DNA from: an uncultured Acidobacteriaceae bacterium | GTDB lineage: Bacteria > Acidobacteriota > Terriglobia > Terriglobales > Acidobacteriaceae | Assembly: GCA_903849645.1 (NCBI GenBank) | Contig: CAINJJ010000047.1 | Coordinates: 1-64,000, forward strand | Length of the DNA: 64,000 nucleotides | Reading direction: 5' to 3' | Shown here: in pieces, positions 9,589-18,290 of the stretch | Numbering within the stretch: the stretch's first letter is position 1 | How the letters are laid out: each line of letters starts with the position of its first letter | The notes under the pieces: generated by a model | What the model saw: only the letters and a program-made list of their open reading frames with translations | Told to the model about the DNA's origin: nothing | Database searches by the model: none | Made by a program: the position numbers and the translations under genes

Positions 9589-12282
9589 ATGCCCCGCCCA
9601 CTTTACCTGCTTATGCTTTGCATCTTGCCGCTCGCCGTGAACAATCAGGCACAACCGGCACAGACGGGCAGTACGCACCATTCCACGGCTGCAGGCCCTC
9701 GCATTGAGATGCCGCTCCGCGAGGGATGGCGCTTCAAGCTGGGCGCCGATTCCGCGACAGAACTCCAGGCGGAACCGGACGCGACATGGACAACGGTCAG
9801 CGTGCCACACACATGGAACCGGGTGGGCTTCTACAAGGACGCGCCGGCATCCCACATCAACACCGCGCAGAACGTGGTAACCACGCAGGGCGTCGGCTGG
9901 TACAAGCTCGTGTTTACGCCGCCGGCAAATGTGGCTGGCATGGAGAGCTTTCTGCAATTTGACGCGGCAAGCCGCATCGCAACCGTCTGGTTGAACGGAA
10001 CCATGCTCGGCGCCCACCGGGGGGGCTTCTCGCGGTTTCGCCTCGACAGCACGACAGTTCTCAAGCCGGGCCAGGAGAACACTCTCACGGTGAAGGTGGA
10101 CAACACGAAGCCGGCGCTGGGAAGCTCGACCGCCGACGTGTTGCCGCTGACCGGAGACTTCTTCGTTTACGGCGGTTTATATCGTCCCGTGAGCCTTGTC
10201 TTTACCAGGAAGATTCACCTTGATTTGATGGACTTTGGCTCCGCCGGCCTCTATGCCAGGACGACGTCCGTCGCGTCCGGCGCGGCCCAAGTGGAGGTCC
10301 GCGTGCGGGTGCGCAATGACAGTTTGCAGGCAGGCGAGGTTACGCTCCGAGCCCTTCTCATCGATTCCATGGGCAGAGTCGCGGCAAAACAGGAGCAGTC
10401 TGTCGCCGTGGGACCAGCAAGCGTGAAGGAGAACACCACGGCCGTGACTGTGCCGCACCCGCATCTCTGGCAGGGTGTGGAGGATCCCTATCTGTACCGC
10501 CTGGTGGTGGAGCTCTCAAACAAGTCCGCCCAAGTGGTGGACCGTGCCTCTCTCCCCTTTGGCATTCGGCAAGTTCGGTTCGATCCTGATCATGGACTGT
10601 TTCTCAACGGGAAGCACGTGGACGTGCATGGCGTCGGGTATCACCAGGATCGCGAAGGCAAGGGGTGGGCGTCGGAGCCAGAGGACGTAGCCGCGGACGT
10701 GGCTACAATGCGTGAGATGGGGGTGACGGGCATACGCCTGACGCACTACCAGCATGGTCAGCCGATCCATGATCTCGCGGACCGCGACGGACTTGTGGTG
10801 TGGGACGAGATACCCCTGGTAAGCCAGTGGACGTTGGGTGGGAGTTCGCTCCCGACGGCGGCGCTGCGTGAGAACGCCCGGCAGCAACTGCGGGAGTTGA
10901 TTGCACAGGACTTCAATCATCCCTCTGTGATCACCTGGTCCATCGGCAATGAGATCGATTTTGGAAACAGCATGCCGGCTTTTCTGGGCAACGGAAAAGG
11001 CGCTATCCCCGATCCTCTGCCCCTACTGAATGAGTTGAATCAGTTGGCGCACGAGCTGGACCCAGGCAGGCCCACAACCCTGGCAACCTGCTGTGAAGGA
11101 AGGCTCTCCGCACCGGGCGCCACGGTCCCCATCACGGCCGCGGTCACCGACCTGTCCGGCGCAAACCGCTACTTCGGTTGGTATTACGACAAGCCATCCG
11201 ATCTGGGCCCTCATCTTGACGCCCTGCACCAAACGCGGCCGGCACAGCCCATGGCGGTCACGGAGTACGGCGCCGGGGGCGCTGTCTCGCTGCACTCGGA
11301 CAATGCCCTGGGTGGCGCGGAATCCCGCAACCGGCCTCAGGCGGAAGAGTACGAGTCATACATTCACGAACAGAACTGGTCCACGCTGCGCAGCAAGCCG
11401 TACCTGTGGGGTACGTTTCTCTGGAATTCCTTCGACTTCGGAAGCACGGTGCGCAACGAGGGCAATGCCCAGGACATCAATACCAAGGGCATCGTGACCT
11501 TCGATCACAAGTACAGGAAGGACCCCTACTTCTTTTACAAAGCTAACTGGACGCCGACGCCAACCGTCCACATCAACTCCAGCCTCTATACCGAGCGAGC
11601 CTACCGGGTAGCCGATGTGCGGGTGTATAGCAACGCGAACAGGACGTCGCTGAAAGTCAATGAAAATCTCGTCGGGGTGCTTGCAGACTGCCCGGACCGC
11701 ATCTGCGTCTGGAATGGCGTCATTCTGAGTCCCGGTCCGAACAGCATTGTCGCAACAGGCACCTTCCCCAAGGGGGATGTCCAGGACAGAGTTGAGTGGC
11801 ATCTATCTGACGTATCCGCGAAGAGTACTTTAATCGATTGCGGCGCGCTGGTTGCGGGTGCGAGCCCAGACAAACGCTTTGGTTCGGATATGTTTTTCGA
11901 GGGTGGAACGGCGCAGGTTATTACCGGTCCGGGAGGTGGGTTCAGAGCTCCCGCTCCCGCGTCCATTGCCAAGACCAGCAATCCAGAGGTCGCGGCCACT
12001 TATCGCGCCGGATCGTTCACCTATCGGGTTCCCGCCGCTGACGGTCACCACAGTGTAGTCCTCACGTTTGTGGAGCCGTCTCTGCTTCCCGGCGATCGGA
12101 TCTTCGACGTTTTCGCGAACGGGCAGAAGGTCCTGGCCAATGTGGATGTGGCAGCCGCAGCGGGAGGCGCGCTCACCGCGTATCAACAGCATTTTGAAGT
12201 GAATGCCAGCGGTGGGATGGTGATTCTTGAGTTCAGGCCGTCCAAAGGAGACGCGATTGTCTCCGCGATAGAGGTGCAATAG
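9589..12282 (+). CDS. GH2 beta-glycosidase (beta-galactosidase-like) with malectin-like C-terminus
   Basis: This 897-residue protein starts at ATG 9589 behind AGGAG. It has a signal peptide (LYLLMLCILPLAVNNQA) and then the GH2 order: sugar-binding jelly roll (PLREGWRFKLG, VSVPHTWN), immunoglobulin-like domain and TIM barrel. The acid/base is Glu455 in WSIGNEIDF and the nucleophile is Glu559 in VTEYGAGG. After the barrel come a DUF4982-like segment and a malectin-like domain (LIDCGALVAG to the end), likely carbohydrate binding. Family members cut beta-galactosides, beta-glucuronides or beta-mannosides. The context of GH106, GH27 and GH172 points to a pectic or arabinogalactan side chain. Confidence 0.87.
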   Translation: MPRPLYLLMLCILPLAVNNQAQPAQTGSTHHSTAAGPRIEMPLREGWRFKLGADSATELQAEPDATWTTVSVPHTWNRVGFYKDAPASHINTAQNVVTTQGVGWYKLVFTPPANVAGMESFLQFDAASRIATVWLNGTMLGAHRGGFSRFRLDSTTVLKPGQENTLTVKVDNTKPALGSSTADVLPLTGDFFVYGGLYRPVSLVFTRKIHLDLMDFGSAGLYARTTSVASGAAQVEVRVRVRNDSLQAGEVTLRALLIDSMGRVAAKQEQSVAVGPASVKENTTAVTVPHPHLWQGVEDPYLYRLVVELSNKSAQVVDRASLPFGIRQVRFDPDHGLFLNGKHVDVHGVGYHQDREGKGWASEPEDVAADVATMREMGVTGIRLTHYQHGQPIHDLADRDGLVVWDEIPLVSQWTLGGSSLPTAALRENARQQLRELIAQDFNHPSVITWSIGNEIDFGNSMPAFLGNGKGAIPDPLPLLNELNQLAHELDPGRPTTLATCCEGRLSAPGATVPITAAVTDLSGANRYFGWYYDKPSDLGPHLDALHQTRPAQPMAVTEYGAGGAVSLHSDNALGGAESRNRPQAEEYESYIHEQNWSTLRSKPYLWGTFLWNSFDFGSTVRNEGNAQDINTKGIVTFDHKYRKDPYFFYKANWTPTPTVHINSSLYTERAYRVADVRVYSNANRTSLKVNENLVGVLADCPDRICVWNGVILSPGPNSIVATGTFPKGDVQDRVEWHLSDVSAKSTLIDCGALVAGASPDKRFGSDMFFEGGTAQVITGPGGGFRAPAPASIAKTSNPEVAATYRAGSFTYRVPAADGHHSVVLTFVEPSLLPGDRIFDVFANGQKVLANVDVAAAAGGALTAYQQHFEVNASGGMVILEFRPSKGDAIVSAIEVQ

Positions 12283-12393
12283 CTTCACTGGGCAGATGGC
12301 CCGAAGCCAGGTCAAATCCCTTGGCAAGTGCTGACTCCCTCTGGGCATGGCATCTGGACGAGCACAGTCCCCATGCCAGATCAGCCAACCTGG

Positions 12394-13446
12394 CTAAAGC
12401 CCCAGAATCCGCCGGTTCTTCCCCCGGTCCGCGCCCGCGCCGGCAAAGTCGTCAAAAGCCCGCTCCGTCACGCGAATGATCTTCTCGCGGATGAACCCGG
12501 CCCCCTCCGCCGCGCCGTCCTCCGGATGCTTCAGGCAGCACTCCCACTCCAGCACCGCCCACCCCGGATAGTCGTACTGCGCCATCTTCGAGAAAATGCC
12601 GCTGAAGTCGATCTGCCCGTCGCCAAGCGACCGGAATCTTCCCGGCCGGTCGATCCAGTCCTGATAGCCGCCGTAGACGCCGCTCCGCCCCGTCGCGTGG
12701 AACTCCGCGTCCTTCACATGGAACGCCCGCACACGCTCGTGATAGATGTCCAGGAACCCAAGGTAATCCATCTGCTGCAGGATCATGTGGCTCGGGTCGT
12801 AGAGAATGTTGGCCCGCTTATGCCCTCCCACCGCATCCAGGAACCGCTCGAAGGTCGCGCCGTCATGCAGGTCCTCGCCCGGGTGCAGTTCGTAGCAGGC
12901 GTCCACACCCGCCTCTTCAAAGGCGTCCAGAATCGGCAGCCACCGCCGCCCCAGCTCCGCAAAGGCCTCATCCACCAGCCCTGCCGGCCGCTGCGGCCAG
13001 GGATAGAAGAACGGCCACGCCAGCGCCCCGGAGAAGGTTGCATGCGCCACCAGCCCCAAACGCCGGCTGGCTTTGGCCGCCCACAGTAACTGCTGCACCG
13101 CCCATGCCTGCCGCCCCTTGGCGTCCTGCGCCAGCTCGGCCGGCGCAAAGGCCGCAAACGACTCGTCAAAGGCCGGGTGCGTTGCCACCAGTTGCCCCTG
13201 CAGGTGCGTCGACAGCTCCGTCACCTCCAGGCCAGCCGCGCCCACCACCCCCAGCACCTCATCGCAATAGTCCTGGCTCTCCGCCGCCGCCCTCAGGTCA
13301 AACAGCCGCCCATCCCAGGTGGGAATCTGCACCCCGGCAAACCCCAGCCCGGCGGCCCATTGCGCCATCCCGCCCAGCGTGTTGAACGGCGCCGCATCCC
13401 CTGCGAACTGCGCCAGAAAGATCCCCGGCCCCTTGATCGTCTTCAT
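12394..13446 (-). CDS. Xylose-isomerase-like TIM-barrel sugar isomerase/epimerase
   Basis: About 350 residues form an AP endonuclease 2/xylose isomerase-like TIM barrel. Metal-binding stretches are visible: CYELHPGEDLHDG, ILYDPSHMILQQMD, AFHVKDAEF and AVLEWECCLKHPEDG. The first ATG (13452) has the ribosome binding site one base away, whereas the second ATG (13446) has GGAG at seven bases, so I start there. Genes of this type often pair with Gfo/Idh/MocA dehydrogenases, as here, and work on keto-sugars. The specific substrate is unknown. It is the last gene of the minus-strand sugar-acid operon. Confidence 0.8.
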   Translation of the reverse strand: MKTIKGPGIFLAQFAGDAAPFNTLGGMAQWAAGLGFAGVQIPTWDGRLFDLRAAAESQDYCDEVLGVVGAAGLEVTELSTHLQGQLVATHPAFDESFAAFAPAELAQDAKGRQAWAVQQLLWAAKASRRLGLVAHATFSGALAWPFFYPWPQRPAGLVDEAFAELGRRWLPILDAFEEAGVDACYELHPGEDLHDGATFERFLDAVGGHKRANILYDPSHMILQQMDYLGFLDIYHERVRAFHVKDAEFHATGRSGVYGGYQDWIDRPGRFRSLGDGQIDFSGIFSKMAQYDYPGWAVLEWECCLKHPEDGAAEGAGFIREKIIRVTERAFDDFAGAGADRGKNRRILGL

Positions 13447-13553
13447 CGCCATGCTCCTTCAGTAACCATTGCCGATGGGTGCCCCATCCATTCCGCGTTC
13501 TCAGCGGAATGGGTGGGAGACCACAAACCTCCACCATCCAGTCCATCAAACCT

Positions 13554-14699
13554 CTAAAACTCGACCCAACCCTCAACCCTGCTGCTTTCAATCGCCCGCT
13601 CGATAAACCGCATCCCGCGCACCCCGGCACGAATCCCCGGCAGCGTGGCCGGCAGCGGATCAGCCTGCCCCGCCCGCCACGCAACCAGCGCATCGGCAAA
13701 CTCGCGGTAAAGCACCGCAAAGGCCTCGATATACCCCTCCGGATGCCCCGACGGAACACGCACAACGGCCCGCGCATCCGCACCCAGGTAACCCGCCGCA
13801 GCGTGGTAGATCTCCTCCGGCCCATCCAGCCATTTCACCGTCAGCCGGTTGGGGTCCTGCTGTTGCCAGTCGACGGACCCGTTCTCCCCATAGATGCGCA
13901 GCCGCAGGCTGTTCATCTCCCCCGCCGCCACCTGCGACGCCATTAGCACCCCGCTTGCTCCATTCTTCAGGCGCACAATCGCATTGCAGTCGTCATCCAG
14001 CCGCCGACCCGCCACCACCGAGCGCAATGCGGCATGGATGCCCGTGACCTCGATCCCGCCCACATACTCCAGCAGGTGAAACGCATGGGTGCCGATGTCG
14101 CCGATACATCCCCCGGGCCCGTTCAACGCCGGATCGGCCCGCCACGCCGCCTGCTTCTGTCCGGTGGCCTCAATGGGCCGGGTCATCCAACCCTGCAGAT
14201 ACTCCACCGCAACCTTGCGAATCGTCCCCAGCCTGCCGCTCGCGCACAGGGCACGCGCCTCCCGCACCATGCCGTAGCCGGCATAGGTATGCGTAAGCCC
14301 GTAAGGCAGCCCGGACTGCGCCACCGCCTTCTCCAGTTCCAGAGCCTCTTCATAGGTCGCGGTGGCCGGCTTGTCGCTCATCACCGGAATCCCCGCCTCC
14401 ATCGACGCCAGCGCCACCGGCAGGTGCAGATGGTTGGGCGTGGCGATCACCACAAAGTCGATGGCGTCCGGCCGCCGCCGCTCCGCCTCAAACATCTCCG
14501 CGTAGTTGGCGTAAGCGCGTGCCGGGTCAATCCGGAAACTCTTGCCTGCCGCCCGCGACCGCTCGGCCGACTGCGAAAACGCCCCGGCCACGAACTCGAT
14601 TCTCCCGTCCAACTCGGCCGCCATCTTGTGCACCGGCCCGATAAACGCTCCCGGTCCGCCGCCCACCATGCCCATGCGCAACTTCCGCTCTACACTCAT
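13554..14699 (-). CDS. Gfo/Idh/MocA-family NAD(P)-dependent oxidoreductase
   Basis: This 381-residue protein has an N-terminal Rossmann fold (MGMVGGGPGAFIG), the VIATPNHLHLPVA stretch, the catalytic lysine motif in MSDKPATATYEEA and the C-terminal GDIGTHAFHLLEY helix with the conserved Asp and His. It probably oxidises or epimerises a sugar through a keto intermediate. The ATG at 14699 has GGGAGAG upstream. It sits between the ExuT-type transporter and the TIM-barrel isomerase on the same strand, which suggests the two enzymes act in sequence on one sugar. Confidence 0.85.
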   Translation of the reverse strand: MSVERKLRMGMVGGGPGAFIGPVHKMAAELDGRIEFVAGAFSQSAERSRAAGKSFRIDPARAYANYAEMFEAERRRPDAIDFVVIATPNHLHLPVALASMEAGIPVMSDKPATATYEEALELEKAVAQSGLPYGLTHTYAGYGMVREARALCASGRLGTIRKVAVEYLQGWMTRPIEATGQKQAAWRADPALNGPGGCIGDIGTHAFHLLEYVGGIEVTGIHAALRSVVAGRRLDDDCNAIVRLKNGASGVLMASQVAAGEMNSLRLRIYGENGSVDWQQQDPNRLTVKWLDGPEEIYHAAAGYLGADARAVVRVPSGHPEGYIEAFAVLYREFADALVAWRAGQADPLPATLPGIRAGVRGMRFIERAIESSRVEGWVEF

Positions 14700-14732
14700 C
14701 CGACTCTCTCCCGGCTTGATTCAATCCTCTTG

Positions 14733-16058
14733 TTAACCTTCAGGCAGCGCCCTCTTCAACCCGCCCGACAGCGTCCGCAGCAGCAGCAGCGCCAGCAGGT
14801 ACGCGCCGGCCGCGTAGAAGAACAGCGGCGCATAGCTGTGCGTGATCTGCAGAATATTGCCCGTCACCACGGCAAAGATGGCTCCCCCCGCAGCGCCAGC
14901 CACCTGCCCCAGGCTCACCACCGTACCCACATACTCATGCGGAAACATGTCCGGAACTGTAGTGAACAAATTCGCCGACCATCCCTGGTGCGCGCTCGCG
15001 GCCAGGCTCAACAGCGCCACCGCGCCCCACTCCGTCTGCAATCCGCTGGCAAAGACCATGGGCACCACCAGGCTGGCGCAGGTCAGCATCGCCGCCAGCC
15101 GCGCACCCTTGAGCCCCAACCCCAGCCGCAGGAACCCGCGCGGCAGCCAGCCTCCACCAACGCTCCCAATCACTGACACGTTATACACCACAATCAGCGG
15201 CAGCCCCAGGTGCGAGAGATTCAGGTTGAACCGCGAACTGAAGTAGCCCGGCAGCCAGAACAGAAAGAACCACCAAACCGGATCGGTGAAGAACTTGCCC
15301 ATCATGAAGCCCCAGGTCTGCCGATACCCCAGCAGCGCCCACCACGGCATCCGGGGCTTCTGCGGCGGCGCCTCCACCATTCCCTGGCTCCACGCCGTTA
15401 CCACCTGCGGCGTGCGGTACTTCACCGACCACCAGACAATCCACGCGGCGCTGAAAACGCCGGTCGTCAGGAAGGCCGCCCGCCAGCCAAAATGGAGCGC
15501 CACCCAGGGCACAATCGCCGGAGCAAGAATGGCCCCCATGTTCGCCCCGGAGTTGAAGATCCCCGTCGCCAGCGACCGCTCCTTGGGAGGGAACCACTCC
15601 GCCGTGGCCTTGATGGCCGCGGGAAAATTGCCGCTCTCGCCCAGGCCCAGCAGCACCCGCGCAATGCCAAAGCCCATCACGGAGTTCACCAGCGCGTGGC
15701 CCATCGCCGCCAGGCTCCAGAGGCCCGTGATGATCGGATAGCCCTTGCGGCAGCCGATACGGTCCACCAGCCGCCCTGCAAACACCACGCCCAGCGCATA
15801 GGCAATCTGAAACGCGCTCACGATATAGCCGAACTGCGCCTCGCTCATGTGAATCGAGGTCTCAACGGTCGGCCAGCCCGGCAGCAGCGGCTCCAGGTGC
15901 ACCACGCTCTGCGCCAGCACCGGCTTCAGCAGCGCGATCACCTGCCTGTCCATGTAGTTGATGGATGTGGCCACAAACAGCATGGCGCACACCGTCCACC
16001 TGCCCGGCAGCGCGGGCGGTTCAGCCAGCAGTTCCGGCTTTTCTTCTGTCGCGTTCAT
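14733..16058 (-). CDS. MFS transporter, hexuronate (ExuT)-like
   Basis: The start at ATG 16058 (MNATEEKPELLAEPP) places the first membrane helix (WTVCAMLFVATSINYMDRQV) at the normal point. The stretch GLGESGNFPAAIKATAEWF followed by PKERSLATGIFNSGAN is characteristic of the anion:cation symporter group that contains ExuT and galactonate transporters. About 12 membrane helices are expected. It begins four bases after the stop of the mannonate dehydratase gene, so the two are very likely co-transcribed. The likely substrate is a hexuronate or aldonate that feeds that enzyme. Confidence 0.85.
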   Translation of the reverse strand: MNATEEKPELLAEPPALPGRWTVCAMLFVATSINYMDRQVIALLKPVLAQSVVHLEPLLPGWPTVETSIHMSEAQFGYIVSAFQIAYALGVVFAGRLVDRIGCRKGYPIITGLWSLAAMGHALVNSVMGFGIARVLLGLGESGNFPAAIKATAEWFPPKERSLATGIFNSGANMGAILAPAIVPWVALHFGWRAAFLTTGVFSAAWIVWWSVKYRTPQVVTAWSQGMVEAPPQKPRMPWWALLGYRQTWGFMMGKFFTDPVWWFFLFWLPGYFSSRFNLNLSHLGLPLIVVYNVSVIGSVGGGWLPRGFLRLGLGLKGARLAAMLTCASLVVPMVFASGLQTEWGAVALLSLAASAHQGWSANLFTTVPDMFPHEYVGTVVSLGQVAGAAGGAIFAVVTGNILQITHSYAPLFFYAAGAYLLALLLLRTLSGGLKRALPEG

Positions 16059-16062
16059 TCGT

Positions 16063-17271
16063 TTACCAGTCCGTGAGAGTCCCGTCGAGTTTGCGGTTGA
16101 TGGGCAGATAGGCTCGCTGGTAGGGATACTTCGCCGCCAGCGTTTCATCCAGGTCCACGCCCAGTCCCGGCGCGTCTCCCGGATGCATCAGCCCATCCTT
16201 GAAGGTGTAATTGTGCGGAAACACCGCATCGGTCTCAACTGAGTGCGGCATCAGTTCCTGAATGCCAAAGTTGTGAATCGCCAGGTCAAAATGCAGCGCC
16301 GCGGCCATCGTCACCGGGGAGAGATCGGTCGCACCGTGGAATCCCGTCCGCACGTGATAGAGAGCCGCAAAATCCGCCGTCTTCTTGATGTGCGTGAATC
16401 CGCCTCCATGCACCAGCGTCATGCGCAGGTAGTCGATCCATTGGTTGCGGATCAGGTCATGGCAGTCCCAGACGGAATTGAACACCTCGCCCACCGCAAT
16501 CGGCGTCGTGGTGTGCTCGCGAATCACGCGAAACCCTTCCTGCAGCTCCGCCGGGGTCGGGTCTTCCATCCAGAAGAGGCGAAACGGCTCCAACTCCTTG
16601 CCCAGCCTGCCTGCTTCAATCGGCGTCAGCCGGTGGTGACAGTCGTGCAGAAGGTGCAAATCCTCCCCAAACGCCTCCCGCACCCGCCGGAACAGCTTGG
16701 GCACATGGCGCAGGTAGAGTTCGCTGGACCACTCGTTTTCCGTGGGCAACCCGCGCTCCGCCGGCTCGTAACGCCCTGCGCCTTTGGCAACGCCATACGT
16801 CGAGGCCAGCCCCGCAAACCCGCTCTGCACCCGCACCGCCTTGAAGCCCATCTCCGTGTGCCGCGCCACGTCATCCAGGGCCTGTTCGATGTCCTTGCCG
16901 TTGGCGTGCCCATACACCATCACGCCCTCGCGGCTCTTGCCGCCCAGCAGGTTGTAGACGGGCGTGTTGAGCGCCTTGCCCTTGATATCCCACAGCGCCA
17001 CATCCACCGCGGCAATGGCCGCCATCGTCACCGGTCCGCGCCGCCAGTAGGCCCCCCGATAGAGGTACTGCCAGATGTCTTCGGTCTGAAAAGGATCGCG
17101 CCCCAGAAGGCACGGGATCACGTGCTCTGTGAGATAGCTCGCCACGGCCAATTCACGGCCGTTCAGCGTGCCATCCCCCAGCCCGTAAATCCCCTCGTCC
17201 GTCTCCACCTTCAACGTGACAAAGTTCCGCCCCGGCGAGGTGATATTCACGTACGCATTGGTAATCTTCAT
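16063..17271 (-). CDS. manD: D-mannonate dehydratase, enolase superfamily (ManD type)
   Basis: The protein matches the ManD subgroup almost end to end: [87 protein letters not shown] and [10 protein letters not shown]. These hold the metal ligands and the catalytic Tyr, Arg and His of the superfamily. The reaction is D-mannonate to 2-keto-3-deoxy-D-gluconate (KDG). A GTG at 17283 is in frame, but ATG 17271 matches the family N-terminus and has GGGG upstream. The product is consumed by the KDG kinase and KDPG aldolase encoded divergently nearby. Confidence 0.88.
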   Translation of the reverse strand: MKITNAYVNITSPGRNFVTLKVETDEGIYGLGDGTLNGRELAVASYLTEHVIPCLLGRDPFQTEDIWQYLYRGAYWRRGPVTMAAIAAVDVALWDIKGKALNTPVYNLLGGKSREGVMVYGHANGKDIEQALDDVARHTEMGFKAVRVQSGFAGLASTYGVAKGAGRYEPAERGLPTENEWSSELYLRHVPKLFRRVREAFGEDLHLLHDCHHRLTPIEAGRLGKELEPFRLFWMEDPTPAELQEGFRVIREHTTTPIAVGEVFNSVWDCHDLIRNQWIDYLRMTLVHGGGFTHIKKTADFAALYHVRTGFHGATDLSPVTMAAALHFDLAIHNFGIQELMPHSVETDAVFPHNYTFKDGLMHPGDAPGLGVDLDETLAAKYPYQRAYLPINRKLDGTLTDW

Positions 17272-17283
17272 TACCAGCCCCAC

Positions 17284-17334
17284 AGTCCCTGAGTCCCTGG
17301 TCCCTAGTCCCTAATCCCTCGTCCCTCGGTCCCT
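17284..17334. repeat. Degenerate 7-bp tandem repeat (RGTCCCT)n upstream of manD
   Basis: Seven consecutive units of 7-8 bases end in TCCCT: AGTCCCT, GAGTCCCT, GGTCCCT, AGTCCCT, AATCCCT, CGTCCCT, CGGTCCCT. On the coding strand of manD this reads as repeated AGGGAC, and it fills the gap between the SDR stop and the manD start. It would lie in the mRNA leader between the two genes. The copies differ only in the first two or three bases. Confidence 0.8.
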
Positions 17335-17338
17335 GCCT

Positions 17339-18115
17339 CTACCGATTCACTCCGCTGGCCAGAAAGCCTCCGTCCACGGCCACAATCTCTCCTGTGACAT
17401 AGGAAGACGCCTCGGACGACAAGAAAACCGCAGCTCCCGCCAGTTCCTTCGCAGCGCCAAACCGCCCCATGGGCACCCGCATGTGCAACTCATCTCCGCG
17501 CGGCGTTCCAGTGATCAGTTTGGCATTCAGCTCGGTCGGGAACATCCCCGGCGCAATGGCGTTCACGTTCACGCCGCTCTGCGCCAGCTCCACCGCCAGC
17601 ACCTTGGTCAGCGAACCCACCGCCGCCTTCGACGCTGAATAAGCCGCCACCTGGAAGAACCCCACAAACGTGGTTAGCGATGCGATGTTCACAATCCGCC
17701 CGTACCCCGCCTTCACCATCGTCGCGCCGAAGATCTGGCAAGCTCTCAGCGTGCCCGTCAGGTTGGTCTCGATCACCCGCGACCACTCCGCCTCGCTCTC
17801 CTCCAGCGTCGGCGACTTGTGCGTAACCCCGGCCGCGTTCACCAGGATGTCCACCTTGCCGAACTCCCTGATCACCGCATCGTGCAGTGCGACCAGCGAA
17901 CTACGTTCCAGCACGTCGCTGGTCTCGCGCAGCGTCCGCCGTCCCAGCGCCTCAATCTCCGCGGCCGTCTTCTCCACCTGCTCCAGCCGCCGCGAGCTCG
18001 CCACCACATCCGCGCCCGCATCGGCCAATCCCAGGGCAATCGCATGGCCCAGGCCCGTTGTCCCGCCTGTCACCACCGCCACCCTGCCGCTCAAATCAAA
18101 AAGACTCGCACCCAT
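17339..18115 (-). CDS. Short-chain dehydrogenase/reductase, sugar-acid type
   Basis: This 258-residue SDR has the cofactor motif TGGTTGLG, the NAAG motif and a catalytic Ser-Tyr-Lys set (NIASL, then YSASK). The end, VTGEIVAVDGGF, is typical of classical SDRs. The ATG at 18115 has GAGGAG eight bases upstream; an in-frame extension to 18187 is unlikely. Being first in the operon with manD and exuT, it plausibly reduces a keto-acid such as fructuronate to mannonate, or acts as a KduD-like or gluconate 5-dehydrogenase. Sequence alone does not decide between these. Confidence 0.82.
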   Translation of the reverse strand: MGASLFDLSGRVAVVTGGTTGLGHAIALGLADAGADVVASSRRLEQVEKTAAEIEALGRRTLRETSDVLERSSLVALHDAVIREFGKVDILVNAAGVTHKSPTLEESEAEWSRVIETNLTGTLRACQIFGATMVKAGYGRIVNIASLTTFVGFFQVAAYSASKAAVGSLTKVLAVELAQSGVNVNAIAPGMFPTELNAKLITGTPRGDELHMRVPMGRFGAAKELAGAAVFLSSEASSYVTGEIVAVDGGFLASGVNR

Positions 18116-18161
18116 AAGAAAGCTCCTCCACCGCGCAGCCGGCGCCGTGCATCCACTCCAC

Positions 18162-18174
18162 TTGAGCGGCTCAA
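18162..18174. promoter_or_regulatory. 13-bp perfect dyad in the divergent SDR-kdgK control region
   Basis: TTGAGC-G-GCTCAA is a perfect inverted repeat within the 175-base region between the minus-strand SDR operon and the plus-strand KDG kinase gene. Its position fits an operator for a shared sugar-acid regulator, but no regulator gene is present in this cluster. Functional assignment is inference. Confidence 0.4.
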
Positions 18175-18290
18175 TCCATGGCCACAACCTGCACCCAACA
18201 CCTTATCATCCAGAGCGATTTGCCCGGCCTCCACGGTCGCTCCCACGCGTCCATGCGTTACAGTTTCTCTTGAACCAGGAAGGCCGGCCC

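Noticed and set aside
9185-9707. Overlapping short frames between GH27 and GH2
   Set aside because: None has a ribosome binding site or recognisable family, and some overlap the GH2 start.
17670-18290. Upstream extension of the kdgK frame by about 200 codons
   Set aside because: It is antisense to the SDR gene. The ATG at 18291 has a ribosome binding site and fits the PfkB N-terminus.
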